DNA of 64,000 bases from Campanula takesimana (Eukaryota > Streptophyta > Magnoliopsida > Asterales > Campanulaceae): contig JAOWBW010000025.1 in NCBI GenBank assembly GCA_026119855.1, positions 1,240,001 through 1,304,000 on the forward strand. The letters are read 5' to 3'. The notes under the pieces were generated by a model, which ran no database searches, was not told the DNA's origin, and saw only the letters and a program-made list of their open reading frames with translations. A program made the position numbers and the translations under genes. Positions 45,249 through 55,634 of the stretch are shown here, piece after piece. Each line of letters begins with the position of its first letter. Position 1 is the stretch's first letter.

Positions 45249-46339
45249 TGTTAGTACCCGATCTGAAAATGAGTTTATTAGGGCTTTCCCAAATATACAA
45301 GGACTTTATGGGAATTAGAAACCTTGCAAAGACTTGTCCCGGATTCCTAAAAATAGCTCAATGTTCTAGAAAACATTAAATATGGACATTTAGGGTTGCC
45401 TTGTATGAACAGTAAAACCCTAGCTTGAATTTCAAGTCAGCGCGCAACGATGGCCACGCGGCCACTTTCGCCGCCGCCCTCAATATTGGCCACGCGGCCA
45501 CTTTCGCCGCCGCCCTCAATATTGGCCACGCGGCCACATCCGCCCCGGATGATCTGGACCATCAGATCTTCCCCTCAGTTTACTATATAAACCAATCTCA
45601 TGCTATTGGTTTAGGGGGATCCGAATTTGAGAGTTCTTAAACACAATTTTTCTCTCTAATTAGCATTCAAACCTCCAAGAAGATCAAGGTTTATTTCTTG
45701 CCAACATAGGTAAGTTTTCTAACTTATTTCTTCACGTTCTTGCATTATTTCTAATGTAGATTTTTAATATTCATGTTCTTGCATGTTTATTCATAGTTTC
45801 TTCATATGCTTCGCATGGTCATTCATATGTTCATATATGTTCTTCATATGTTCATCGTGTTCATAGATTAAAACCTTATTTATGCTATATTTAGGGTTGC
45901 GATCTTCATGTTTGAATGTTATTTCATAGCCGATGATGATCGAGGGTTCATCAACCCGAGGATGATCTAGGAACTACTTCTAAACCCTAATCTTTAGGTA
46001 ATTCCCCCTTCATTATGCATGATCCCGATTCTTCTGCCTATTCTAAATTCTTCTCGAACTACGCTGACCTGAGCTTCTCACATTGAGAGGAACGTAGGAA
46101 ATCTTCGGATCCGGTCTCAAACACTAACACACTACTAACACATTCATCATGATAGAAAGACTGATCATTCGGGAAATAGGAGTGATAACGTTCAATATTC
46201 TTCTCTTGTTGTAATTTGACCCCCGAACCCATTAAACATGCTTTTTCTCAATGTTTTGGCTATAATTAAAACGGCGTGGCGACTCTCATAATTTTAATGT
46301 TACTATGAATATTCCCAAATTCAAACACACGTATTCACA
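45249..46339 (+). repeat. TRG1 3' LTR (1091 bp)
   Basis: TGTTAGTACCC to GTATTCACA. It carries one 36-bp palindrome unit more than the 5' LTR, which accounts for the whole length difference. The GTAAG duplication follows. Confidence 0.95.
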
Positions 46340-48725
46340 GTAAGTTTTGGGGAAGAACCCAAGTCTTGGTTACCGAATTCCGGCAGAGCAGGGTTGGTGG
46401 GCGACCGCCCACGTTCGGGTTGGGCGACCGCCCATAAGGTCAGTCCGGGTGGTGTTAAATAATGGTCTTGGGCGACAGCCCATGATCGGTTCGGGCGACC
46501 GCCCATAGAAGGTGATGAGTTATGTGTTGTTTGATATATTTGGAGTTAAATGGGGTCTTAATGGAGTTAGAATCAGTTTGGGTCGAGCTCCACAATGGTG
46601 GGGAGGTATAAGGGTTGTTATATCAGGATTTAGGACAAAAGGAGTTAAATTCGGGTGTATTTTGGGGTCTGGGCGGTCGCCCACTTAGTTTTGGGTGACC
46701 TCCCACTAAATCAGCCTCTTTTAGCTTGGTATCAGGGTTCCGGGCGACCGCCCACTCAATTCCGGGCGCCCGCCCACTTTTTCCAGAATTTAGGTCGATC
46801 TTCCGGAGGCCATAACTTCTTCGTCCGGACTCCGTTTTGGACGTGTAAACTATCTTTGGAAAGCTCTTTTCGAGTACTATGAAATGGTTCTATTGGCTGC
46901 ACGGTTACAGATGAGAATGGTTGTCTTTTCATTGAGGTTTAAGATCAAGGTGTAGTCTCGGTCTAGGTTCCGTAGTACTATTCTAGTTGACTTAATTGGG
47001 CACCGTGGAACACTTTAGTAATTAAAATTGGTTCTTTTGTGAACAATGGTGTTATGTAATTTGATTAAGTATTGTTTGGGAATGTTTGGGCATCTTATTA
47101 TGTGTTCGTGATTGTTCCAATCGAATTGATTTTCGAGTAAGACTTGGTCTAAGTTTTAGGCGATGTCCTATAGTACCTAGAGGGTTGTTATTGAACACCA
47201 AAGTGTAGATTTTAGTCCGGTCGTGATCATGTTCTAATAAGTGTAACCTTTTGGATTCGTTTGGGGTGTTTAGAATTGGTTCGTTATGAACGGAGGTAAA
47301 GCGTGAATTGGCAATTGGGTACTTACGGTTTGATTAACCTTAAGGTGTATTCATTCTGATTTCCCACTTTGGAATTCCAGGTGTGATGAGATGGTTGAGT
47401 TCATAGTCCTAGTATATCTTTATGAGTAAATGTTTAGGGTCATTTTGGTAATAGTCATTGTGCCATTTGTGAGCGACCGTTTGGGTTGTGCTCTTTTTGA
47501 TTAACTTGTGGGTATCATATTTAGGATGCATTTGGTACGTGCCTTATCTTGGAATCATTATGTTTTAATGGTCAATGTTGTTGGACTCTTTTATGAGAAA
47601 CTCCTTGTATTTTTCGTTGTTGAACTCTCCTTGAGTAATCGTTGCATCTTTTATGGTGATTAATTGGTATGGTTCCCTACTTTGGAATATTTGGTTGTTT
47701 ATCGAGCTAGTATTTTTTACCTAGCATTTAATTGAAAGTCCAGCTGGTTATTTGTGTTCGAGTCAGGCAATGGGTAATGTTATAATGGCACGAGCCAAGT
47801 CCAGTAGAGCATCGCCCATTGGTCCTTCTTTCCCCATCCAGATTGGCCTTGGATGGGATGAGCTAGCTCCTTTTGTGAGTATTCTAGCTACACGTTTTGG
47901 GGCATGACTTTGTGGCATGGCTCCCGCCCTTTGTGGCACGTTACTTTGTTATTGGATCCGGTACTGGGTGGTTTTCTCTTCAGCTATTATGCTACTACGA
48001 AGATGGTTCGATGGGTTGATTGATTGATGGGTCGGTTCTGACCGGGGCTCTCTTCAGCTGTTATGCTGCTATTGTTTACTGGTTTATCGGTTGAAGCTGC
48101 GCAGCGATTGTTCTATTGGTTTGGTGAAACCTTGGCTCAGTATCCTTTGTAACGTGTTTATTTCAGTCTTATGTGCTGCATGATGAGTTAGTCGTTATTT
48201 CCAACTGGTATGGGACGGTTGGCAATAGGGAGCTTTCTCATTTGTTGTTATATGATTTACTTGCTCAGTTATATAATTGATTTGTATGATATTATGCCAT
48301 GTAGATGCATTTAGTAACTTTCTGAGATTTTATCTCACCCCGTTTCTTGTTTCAAATTGTTATTCCTTAACCCCCCCCCAGGAAAGCAAGTGGTATCGTT
48401 TGAGGTCCGTTGTATCGGGAGTCTTCTGAGCAGGTTGATCTCCTTTGGGGTAGTTACTCTTCAGAGCCTCTTTGTATATAGTTGAAAGGTCGTGGTCGTC
48501 GAGGGTTGTGTATTTACTGTGGTCCTTTGGGAATTTATATTATTAACAGTTGTTCTTGCTTCCGCGTTTGTTTCTAGTCTCTGAGTTGTAATCTCGTTGA
48601 GGTATTGTTTGTTGGTATTGGTTTATAGTAGAATTCACGCGCCCGGTTTGGTATTTAGCATTTTTGGAGATGTTAATTATGTAAATTTTATATTTATGGA
48701 TTTTTAGAATTCCCGGGGCGTGACA

Positions 48726-49504
48726 ATGTCAATGATGGCTTTCATCTTAGCAAGATATGTTTCTATACCAAGCTCGGTGACCATGTACCCAAGGACTTTT
48801 CCTTTCACTACCCCAAATGTGCACTTGGCCGGATTAAGTCTCCTCTTGTAGTGTCTCAACCTTTCAAAGAACTTTCTGAGGTCGACAAAGTGCTGTCCAT
48901 CGGAGCCTTTGGAGTGTATGATCATGTCATCAATGTACACCTCCATCTCTTTATCTATCATGTCTTGGAACAGTGCAGTTACAGCTTTCTGGTATGTGGC
49001 TCCGGCATTTTTGAGTCCGAATGGCATGACTGTATAACAGAACGTCCCCCATGGTGTAGTGAATGTTGTTTTATGTTGGTCCTCCTCGACCATGAGGATC
49101 TGGTTGTAACCGGTAAATCCTTCTACGAATGAACGGACTTCATACTTTGCGGTATTGTCAACGAGCATGTCTATGTTGGGGAGAGGAAAATCATCTTTTG
49201 GAGATGCTCTGTTGAGATCACGGAAATCAACACAGACGCGGACCTTTCCATTTGCCTTGGAAACTTGTACAGTATTAGCCAACCAGGTTGGATACTCTAT
49301 CACTTTGATGAACCCAACACTCAGGAGTTTCTCTATCTCTTGATTGACCTGTACCGACCATTCTGGCTTAATTCTGCGGAGTTTCTGCTTAACTGGCTTT
49401 GAATTGGGAAGCAGCGGTATCTTATGTTCAACAATCGAATTGGCTAGCCCCGGCATATATTTGTAGGACCAAGCGAACACATCCACGAATTCTCGGAGAA
49501 GCAC
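48726..49504 (-). pseudogene. TAT1 reverse transcriptase palm, right of LARD1
   Basis: Typical Tat RT: KQKLRRIKPEWSVQV, CVDFRDLNRASPKDDFPLPN, DNTAKYEVRSFVEGFTGYNQ, FCYTVMPFGLKNAGATYQ and VYIDDMIIHSKG. Motif C (YIDD) and motif B are intact. In motif A the catalytic Asp is Glu (FVEGFTGYNQ; codon GAA). The frame stops being RT at the LARD1 boundary and resumes at 26062. The RT is probably inactive. Confidence 0.93.
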
Positions 49505-49964
49505 TATGAGGGCTTGTCGGTCTTCCCCTTGAAGAAACTGCCGATCTTGGTCTCATTCGGATCATCGTCCGTCCCCAGATTAACTGTTTGCATTTCTTCA
49601 GCGTCAATAGGACCATTTCTGCAACGACGACCTACTTGCTTATTAATTTCTTTTAAGATTTGTTCATTTATTGATCTATATCGTCATATGACTTATTATT
49701 ATCTAATTTGTTAGAGTTTTTAGTTAATTCATCATTTATGACGCTAGCAATCTCGGGATACTCAGAAAGATCTATATTTTCATTAAGAAAGTAGGGGAAT
49801 ACACGTTCCGCGATGGCATCCAAGTCCTCTTGGGTGAGCTCATCGGTAGCGGTATCAAACTCTAAGGTAAGAGTTAAAAATTTTCTTTCCCTATGGGTAT
49901 GGGGAGTGCACCCTAATTCTTTGATCAGGAAGTCTTCACTTGCTATGGGTCCCCTAGTTGCGTA

Positions 49965-50585
49965 CTAGTTCCGGATGGGCTCGTCACACTTCTTGATAAG
50001 TTCAGTGTAGTCTTGGTTCGGAGCATCCCCCTTGTCTATTGCATTAATTTGAGTGTCCTCTAGCTTGCAAAGATTGAGAAATTGGCGCAGTAAGTCTTCT
50101 CCCAACACAAAGTCCCACTCAATGTACGCTTCGGCCTTTGTACCCCCTAATTCTCGAGGTAGCCAAGAGAATTGCATCGGTTCTGTTTCAAGTGAGTATG
50201 GATCACAGTCACTGAAGATTTCAAAGCTTGGTCGGCGCTTCCCCCTATGGTCAATCCATGGTTCAGGGACCATGAAGTATGGCGAGCTTTCCCCCTCGCG
50301 TATAAAGTACCTGTTTAGAGTCTTTCGATAGGGTGGTGCTAGTGGCATTATGTATGAGGTCCAATCCCTTTCTTCCTTAGGGATGCCCTTGAGTGGTGAC
50401 ACATACCCTAGACCGTATTTTGGGGGGTATAGAACGACAGGTGGTGGTTCTTTTATCCCTTGTAAATTCTTGCCAAGTCCAAGACCAGGGAAGTATCCTT
50501 CTTTTAGCATCTTGTTAAGTACTGGGCGTGTTCCGGAGAATGGAATGGCTTTAGAGTAGTCATTTTCATTGCGTACTTCTACCAT
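49965..50585 (-). pseudogene. TAT1 G-patch-like segment between protease and RT
   Basis: Reads MLKEGYFPGLGLGKNLQGIK ... PPKYGLGYVSP, the glycine-rich G-patch-like block found between PR and RT in Tat elements; its role is not settled. It is followed by a conserved but unnamed stretch (PEPWIDHRGKRRPSFEIFSD). It ends at a stop at 49965, and further in-frame stops separate it from RT. Confidence 0.75.
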
Positions 50586-50900
50586 CTCTACAATACTCTC
50601 CTTTTGGATTTCGAATCCATTAAAGAGGTGGTCTGCCGCCTCATGCTGAATTGCTAGGATTGGACTAGCGGTGACTAGTTCCCCAAGTACGGTGACTATC
50701 GTGTCGTTGTGCTTAAACTTGACACATTGATGGAGAGTTTATGGAACTCCTCCTGTTTGATGTAGCCACAGACGTCCCAGAAGAAGGTTGAAAGAAGAGG
50801 GGATGTCAATGACTTGGAATTCCACCTTTGTAGTTATCTCTCCCACTATAACTATTAGAGTGATTGCCCCTATAGGTGAACGTGCAGTACAATCAAACCC

Positions 50901-51104
50901 TCATATGGTAAGAGTTGACAGTTTTAGCTCTCTTGAGGTAAGGTCAAGCGTTACTATGATTTTCTTTGGTAAGACATTTATGGCGGACCCATTGTCTACT
51001 AGGATTCTAGGGATTCGATGCCCATTGACCCTTGCGGTTGTGTAGAGAGCTTCGGTGTTCCCTCCACCATATTGTGGTAGATCTAAGTCGGTAAATGTGA
51101 TCAC
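50901..51104 (-). pseudogene. TAT1 aspartic protease fragment
   Basis: Contains ARVNGHRIPRILVDNGSAIN and VLPKK. Tat proteases have D-x-G-S at this point; here it is DNGS. Flanking parts are broken by stops. Confidence 0.75.
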
Positions 51105-51131
51105 ATTGCCAAATTAGATTTGGCCTACCAT

Positions 51132-52162
51132 TTATGTTAACTCTTCGGGAGTTATTTCTTTGGGCACTTCGACTTGGGCTAAAGCTTTAGAGATCATCAT
51201 TCGATGCTTATGAGATGAGCCTAAGAGATCCCATATGGAAATGTTGGCTTGCGTTTTCTTTAGTTGTTTAAGAAGTGGATAGTCAAGCTCAACGGGTTCG
51301 GGCTCTTTCGAAGATGATGGCTCTTCTATTCTTGGATCTTTGTTGATTATGACTCGACCGGAGCGGGTGAGTAAGTTAACATCTTCCTTTTCTTTATTAT
51401 TCTTCCTATCTAGTACTTGATCCCAAGACAACATGTAACAGAAAGAAATTTCATTATTAAACTTTGGAGTACTCTCGCCCACATTTGGGATTAGGCGAGT
51501 AGTCTCCTCTTCCTTACTAGCTATTTCTATTACATTGATCCCTCCTCCCGCAGTTGGGAGGGGGTTTGTCACTACATTAGGAACCCCTAGCTTCTTAGAG
51601 TCTATGAGATCTTGGATCACATCTTTGAGGTAGTGGCAAGAGTCGGTGTCATGGCCACTAAACTGGTGGAACTTGAAGTAGAGATGATGAGCATGATTGG
51701 TGGGGAGTTCCTTTGGAGTAGTGGGAGGCTTTCTCGGAGTTATTTTATCGGCTTCCACGAGTATTTCAAACATTTTGCTTTGAGTGATGCCTTCGTACTT
51801 ATGGTAGGTCCTTGGCTTTGCCTTAGCTTTGGATTCAACCTCCATTTTGTAACATTCTCTCTGAGCCTGCAGGCATGCCTGGAGCATATCGATCTTCTTT
51901 TCATAGTATACTTCTTGCATGAGTAGGCCTTTTCGGAACACGCCTAATTCCTCTTCTCGGGCTATCAATTGATTTGGAGAAATCTGATTTCTCTATCGAA
52001 GAATTCCTTTTGTATCCATAGTCGAGTCATGAATTCCTCTTCTATTTTCCTCTTGAAGCGTGCGTACAAGACTGTCGCGTACACCTCAGAGAGTTGACCC
52101 ACTTCCCCCTCTAGTCGAGATTTAGGGTCGTTGAGTTCTTGAGTAAACTTGGCGCTTGACAT
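51132..52162 (-). pseudogene. TAT1 Gag-like region, frameshifted
   Basis: Starts MSSAKFTQELND at 52162 and shifts frame near 51968. A charged, helical, probably coiled-coil stretch follows (to about 51830). Then come MFEILVEADKITPRKPPTTP and a CCHC-like site, FKFHQFSGHDTDSC, in which the first Cys is Phe. After that comes the pre-protease block (DYPLLKQLKKTQANISIWDL). No Retrotrans_gag capsid core is seen, which matches the plan of TRG1 Gag (both start MS-x-A). Confidence 0.78.
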
Positions 52163-53100
52163 TGTGTTGGGAATATGGAGCTACTTTGCTGATCGGACGG
52201 ACCTAGAGTGCAGAAACTGTGTCAAATCCAGGCTGGGGTCCCAACAAGTCGGCTTTTATGAGATAGGGCTGACCAAACACGGAATAATCATCTAACCTGA
52301 CAGTCAGATTACAGATTTTAATCCTATTGATCGGACGGAATTTAATCCATTTTGAGAGGTTACTATCTAGTTCATCCTGGAACAGTGGATTCTGTCACCC
52401 TAGAATATGAGCCCCTTGTTTTTCACCTATATTGCACTCTCCCAAACGGACAATTCGGGCAAAGGTCCCATATTCTCATCGAAATCCACCATTCAATTAG
52501 CCAAACCTAAGTGATTCCGTAGTTGTTTTTCACTTTGTTAAATAACGCCTTTAATGAAATCAAACCTTATGAATTCTTGTAAGGGACAACCGAAAGGGAC
52601 ATTGCCAAACGCGGGGTTTTGATGGTCAGAGAGACTAGACTCGAATCCTCGTAGAAAAATTCTCATCTCATCATCGAAGGGACAAACGTCAAGAAGTCAT
52701 GAAGGGAGGATTATAGATTGTAGAAAATGCGTTATCTTGGGCAAAGATTAAAACAACCCTAAGAATCGAACCGACCGGTCTCGAGGAGTATCTTATTAAC
52801 TAGTATGTATGCATGAGGTTGATGCAAGGCTTACGGCTAAGGCTCTCCATGAACACAGTCTAGGAGCGTGTCACGGAGTGGGTACACCATCTTTGGAGAG
52901 ACCGGCGAGGGCCATTCATTAGAATGGGGGTGCTGACCGACATCTGTCCTTCAATTGGGACCCGGGTTTATAGGGTATGTAGTGCAATTATTCTACATGA
53001 GTGCGCGTGTGTGAGAGTCAAGATCTAGGTGTCAGAGAGGAAATAGAATGTTTTTTTTTAAAGTAAAATAAAAAAAAAACATGCAATGGCCGGGCCAAGT

Positions 53101-53149
53101 GGCTGCCTACATTTCCCTCTTGTGGAGGAACTCAGGCCATCGTAGTTCA
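53101..53149 (-). other. Conserved stem-loop in TAT1 leader
   Basis: Minus strand: GAACTACGATGGCCTGAG ... GGGAAATGTAGGCAGCC. The inner stem TTCCTC pairs with GAGGGAA. It lies about 360 nt downstream of the PBS, in the position of retroviral leader signals. Confidence 0.78.
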
Positions 53150-53373
53150 CACATAAAGCAAACGCAAGTAAAGCAGAGAATAAATCAATTAGCAAGTACT
53201 CCTACAAAACAGATGTTAGCTTTATGATATATGGGGATTTTCTTTGTCGTTAGGAAGGTCCTAAAACTCAGAAACAGAGGGGGGAGAAGATCTGAAACCC
53301 TGTGTGCGTATTTGAACCGAACAAAATTTCTTTTTCAAACCAGAGAATCAGATCAGCCGGACAGGACTGAGAT

Positions 53374-53408
53374 GTCTCGTATGAGACAACCGATCCCTCG
53401 TACAAGAC
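53374..53408. repeat. Palindrome pair in TAT1 leader
   Basis: GTCTCGTATGAGAC at 53374-53387 and a decayed CCTCGTACAAGAC at about 53395-53408. Same family as 23459 and 54327. Confidence 0.85.
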
Positions 53409-53504
53409 ATCCTAGTCTGGGAACATATTATCGTACAGAATGCAGAATTTAAAGAATAACGATGATGATTTCAACACAAGTCTAACCCTCTTATGATGAT
53501 CATT

Positions 53505-53521
53505 CCCCAGCAGAGTCGCCA
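53505..53521 (-). other. TAT1 primer-binding site
   Basis: Minus strand: TGGCGACTCTGCTGGGG, identical over 17 bases to the TRG1 PBS, one base from the LTR end. Confidence 0.88.
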
Positions 53522-54126
53522 CTGTGAGCGTGCGCCCCTTTTCCTCGCCACTCTTCCGCTTCGAGTTTGTAAGGACCTTAATTATTGCTCGGTTGTTGTG
53601 AGTCGCCACCATGTTTAACGGAACACGGACCATGAGATTCTTGAGTTCGGGGGTTAAGTTATGGATTGGGAAGGTCAAGGAACACCCAATCCACCCGATC
53701 TAGGATCGGTCTTGCTTACGAAATCATCATCATCATTATTAAAATCATGCATTCATGTACTAAAGATGAAAACAAGAAAATAAATAATTTCTTATTTATT
53801 TGAGATGTCGGATCATATGCTTCGAGACCATCTCCATGGATTGGAGAGGCTCTAGGCTGAACCTTTAATGGAATCACACAACTTTAAAGACAAAGAAGAG
53901 GATGAGAAGGTAGAAAACAAGGAGCTTTACCTAAGCGTTCTTCGAGAATCCTATGGATGGCCTTGACTAAAGGCCTTGATGATCCAATGAACTTGACTTG
54001 AATGGTATTATGAAGGTTTCAATTTCGTGGGTGAGGGAGAGAGGCTGATTATGAGGAGTTCTTTGATCAGATGTGGAGTGGTTTTTGGGTGAATGACCAT
54101 TCTAGAGGTTTTTTGGTTCAAGAACC

Positions 54127-54140
54127 TCTATATTTATAGG
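54127..54140 (-). promoter_or_regulatory. TATA box of TAT1 LTR
   Basis: Minus strand CTATAAATATAGAG, about 190 bp downstream of the palindrome pair in element sense. Confidence 0.65.
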
Positions 54141-54326
54141 AGTTCTTGACCTAGGGTTTAAGCAAAGAAGGTAAGTTTGGATGGGAATCAAGGACTTGAT
54201 CTTCAAGGAAGTATTTTTGGACTCTAGGATCGTCCATTAGGTTTTTCCCAGATTGTTTGAGTGTTTGCCAAGAAACAAGGTTGCGATCAACAAGGAAACT
54301 GTTGAGAAACCCGACTGTCGAGGGGG

Positions 54327-54364
54327 ATACCTCGTACGAAACATCAATGTCTCGTACGAGACAT
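54327..54364. repeat. Palindrome pair in TAT1 LTR
   Basis: CCTCGTACGAAAC and the perfect ATGTCTCGTACGAGACAT, with GTAC centres at 54334 and 54354 (20 bp apart). Confidence 0.92.
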
Positions 54365-54780
54365 CTCAGTGCTGGAATTCACTTTTTGCCCTCTGCAGTA
54401 ATTTTAATGTCCATTTCGGCCCCTGACTAACGGAGTCAGTCAGAAACTTAACGAAACATGTCCAACTTAACGAGTTTCAACCCAAATCAAAGGCGAGACA
54501 CAAAAGTAGTGTGATTATGAATGAACATCCAAAATGGGGTGTCTACAGTTCCTTTTAGCCATGATGCACTCCCAGAGCGAATTTTAGATCCAGAAAACCA
54601 CCGAGGGCTCAGCGACCCTTTGCCAATTGCTGCCCGATCATCACACAAGAATCCGCTAAACATGATTTTCTTCCGGTCACACTCCCCAATCAAGATGATG
54701 AGACGAATCTTGATAAGTCTCCCAATTTTAAAGGCCAACAGGGGCTCATCAATCCCCTATCATATTGCTATGTAGTCGAA

Positions 54781-55407
54781 TTGACGAAGGATGAGAATGC
54801 TTTAGTCAAGTCCCCTGATCAAGAATCTGATCGCGAAAGGGTGGATCCTCCTATTCCAGAAAGTCATGTAAGGCTCAATGACCCTCCAGCAAGTTCTCCT
54901 GTGGCTCCAAGAACAAGAGTCATCAACCTCAAGGGTAGTTCATCCATAAGCAAGGAGTTACAATAGAGGCTCAACAAACCTCTAAAGATGACTGGGCGTG
55001 TTCCTAATTCCCCTGGATCGGGTAAATCTACTTGTGTCGATGATAGCTCATCATTTTCCTTTAAAGACGGCCTAATGGCTACCGCCGACGTATTTTCCAA
55101 ATTGAAAGATGCCCCGGGTATTTCACGAATGAAAAGGAGAAGAAATGATCAACACTTAAGCCATGTAGATGTTCCATATGGCATGTCGTCCCAACGGCTA
55201 ACGATGCCACTTTTTAGAATGGGTCCTGATGGGGTCCTGTGGCCTATACAACAATGCAAGATTCTCCGCCCGTCACATCTGACACCGAACCATAACAAGT
55301 ATTGTGAATATCACGGAAAAACCTCGCATGCTACTAATGAATGTTACACTCTCAAGGATAAAGTCCGTAATCTCATGGGAGCTCTGAAACCCGAACCAGA
55401 TATTTGA
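54781..55407 (+). pseudogene. TRG2 Gag-like remnant
   Basis: A broken frame (stop at 54964-54966) whose second part (54988-55407) ends with a Tat Gag-type nucleic-acid-binding block: KYCEYHGKTSHATNECYTLK then DKVRNLM. It has the C-x2-H-x4-H-x4-C spacing of the TRG1 and TAT1 blocks. The upstream part is poorly conserved and unassigned. Confidence 0.65.
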
Positions 55408-55626
55408 TCCATGGGGCTCACTTGATTCCACTCCGACGGCGTAGGTAATAAACGGACAGACTTTTGGTTTGCTAGCTTGCAGTGCAGCAACACTTTTGTT
55501 CACTTTTGGAGATTTCTAGCTTCTAGTGTCTAGATCTCTTTTTGCTTGTGACTAGGCTCACCGCCCACTCCTAATCCTGTCCCCTATTGCGTATCGCTTA
55601 GTAATGTGCTCACACATTTTCTTTGT

Positions 55627-55634
55627 CTTCTAAG
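55627..55634 (+). repeat. hAT target site duplication (CTTCTAAG)
   Basis: 8-bp CTTCTAAG repeated exactly at 56403-56410. Confidence 0.93.

Larger units (their letters stand above)
32011..46339 (+). mobile_element. TRG1: gag-only, repeat-packed Tat-type LTR element (TR-GAG-like)
   Basis: 14.3 kb with LTRs of 1055 and 1091 bp, PBS, a single gag-like ORF (36205-36894) and no protease, RT, RNase H or integrase. Most of the remaining interior is tandem repeats of at least five families. It shares its PBS and the conserved hairpin with TAT1. The LTRs differ at about a dozen sites plus a 36-bp copy number change, so it is young. Gag-only elements of this kind (TR-GAG) depend on an autonomous relative, here probably a Tat element. 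Confidence 0.93.
26063..48725 (+). mobile_element. LARD1: large non-coding LTR element, carrying TRG1 in its 3' LTR
   Basis: Two LTRs of 3162 bp each (the 3' one measured after removing TRG1 and one duplication copy) flank only 2005 bp of internal DNA with no gag or pol. There is a PBS, a purine-rich tract and a perfect 5-bp duplication. LTR ends and several internal blocks resemble TEK1 (TGTNACGACCC start, AGTAATAAA block, GTAAGTTACTTTTCCCCC, C run before CAGG), which points to mobilisation by a Tekay-type partner. LTRs differ by roughly 2% by eye. Confidence 0.93.
31230..48725 (+). repeat. LARD1 3' LTR interrupted by TRG1
   Basis: 31230-32010 and 46345-48725 join to a 3162-bp LTR matching 26063-29224. 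The second palindrome set lies at about 46399-46777. Confidence 0.93.
52163..53504 (-). other. TAT1 5' leader: stem-loop and palindromes, no gene
   Basis: 1.3 kb between the PBS and the gag start. It holds the conserved stem-loop (53101-53149, minus) and a palindrome pair (53374, 53395). No capsid-type ORF was recognised. Confidence 0.7.
20843..54547 (-). mobile_element. TAT1: Ty3/gypsy Tat/Ogre-like element, minus strand
   Basis: The PBS (53505-53521) and 5' LTR (53523-54547) are at the right end. Coding runs leftwards: short gag, PR, G-patch segment, RT, then after the LARD1 insertion RNH, archaeal RNase H, INT. Beyond pol lies a 3' region with an antisense ORF. The dual RNase H, the Tat-type PBS and the TGTAGACACC LTR start place it in the Tat lineage. 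The 3' LTR was not found, so the left end is truncated or rearranged near 20843, where COP2 sequence stops. Its own length without insertions is about 11 kb. Many frameshifts are present. Confidence 0.88.
53523..54547 (-). repeat. TAT1 5' LTR (1025 bp)
   Basis: In element sense it starts TGTAGACACCCCATTTTGG at 54547 and ends ACGCTCACA at 53523, followed by the PBS. It contains a palindrome pair (54327-54362) and a TATA box (54127-54140, minus). No second copy was found at the left end of TAT1. Confidence 0.88.

Noticed and set aside
48704..48725. Last residues of the RT frame beyond the LARD1 border
   Set aside because: They are translated LARD1 LTR end; the true RT continues at 26062.
48726..54547. 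Endogenous pararetrovirus instead of a Tat element
   Set aside because: Integrase, archaeal RNase H, LTR and a Tat-type PBS are present, and no movement protein is seen.
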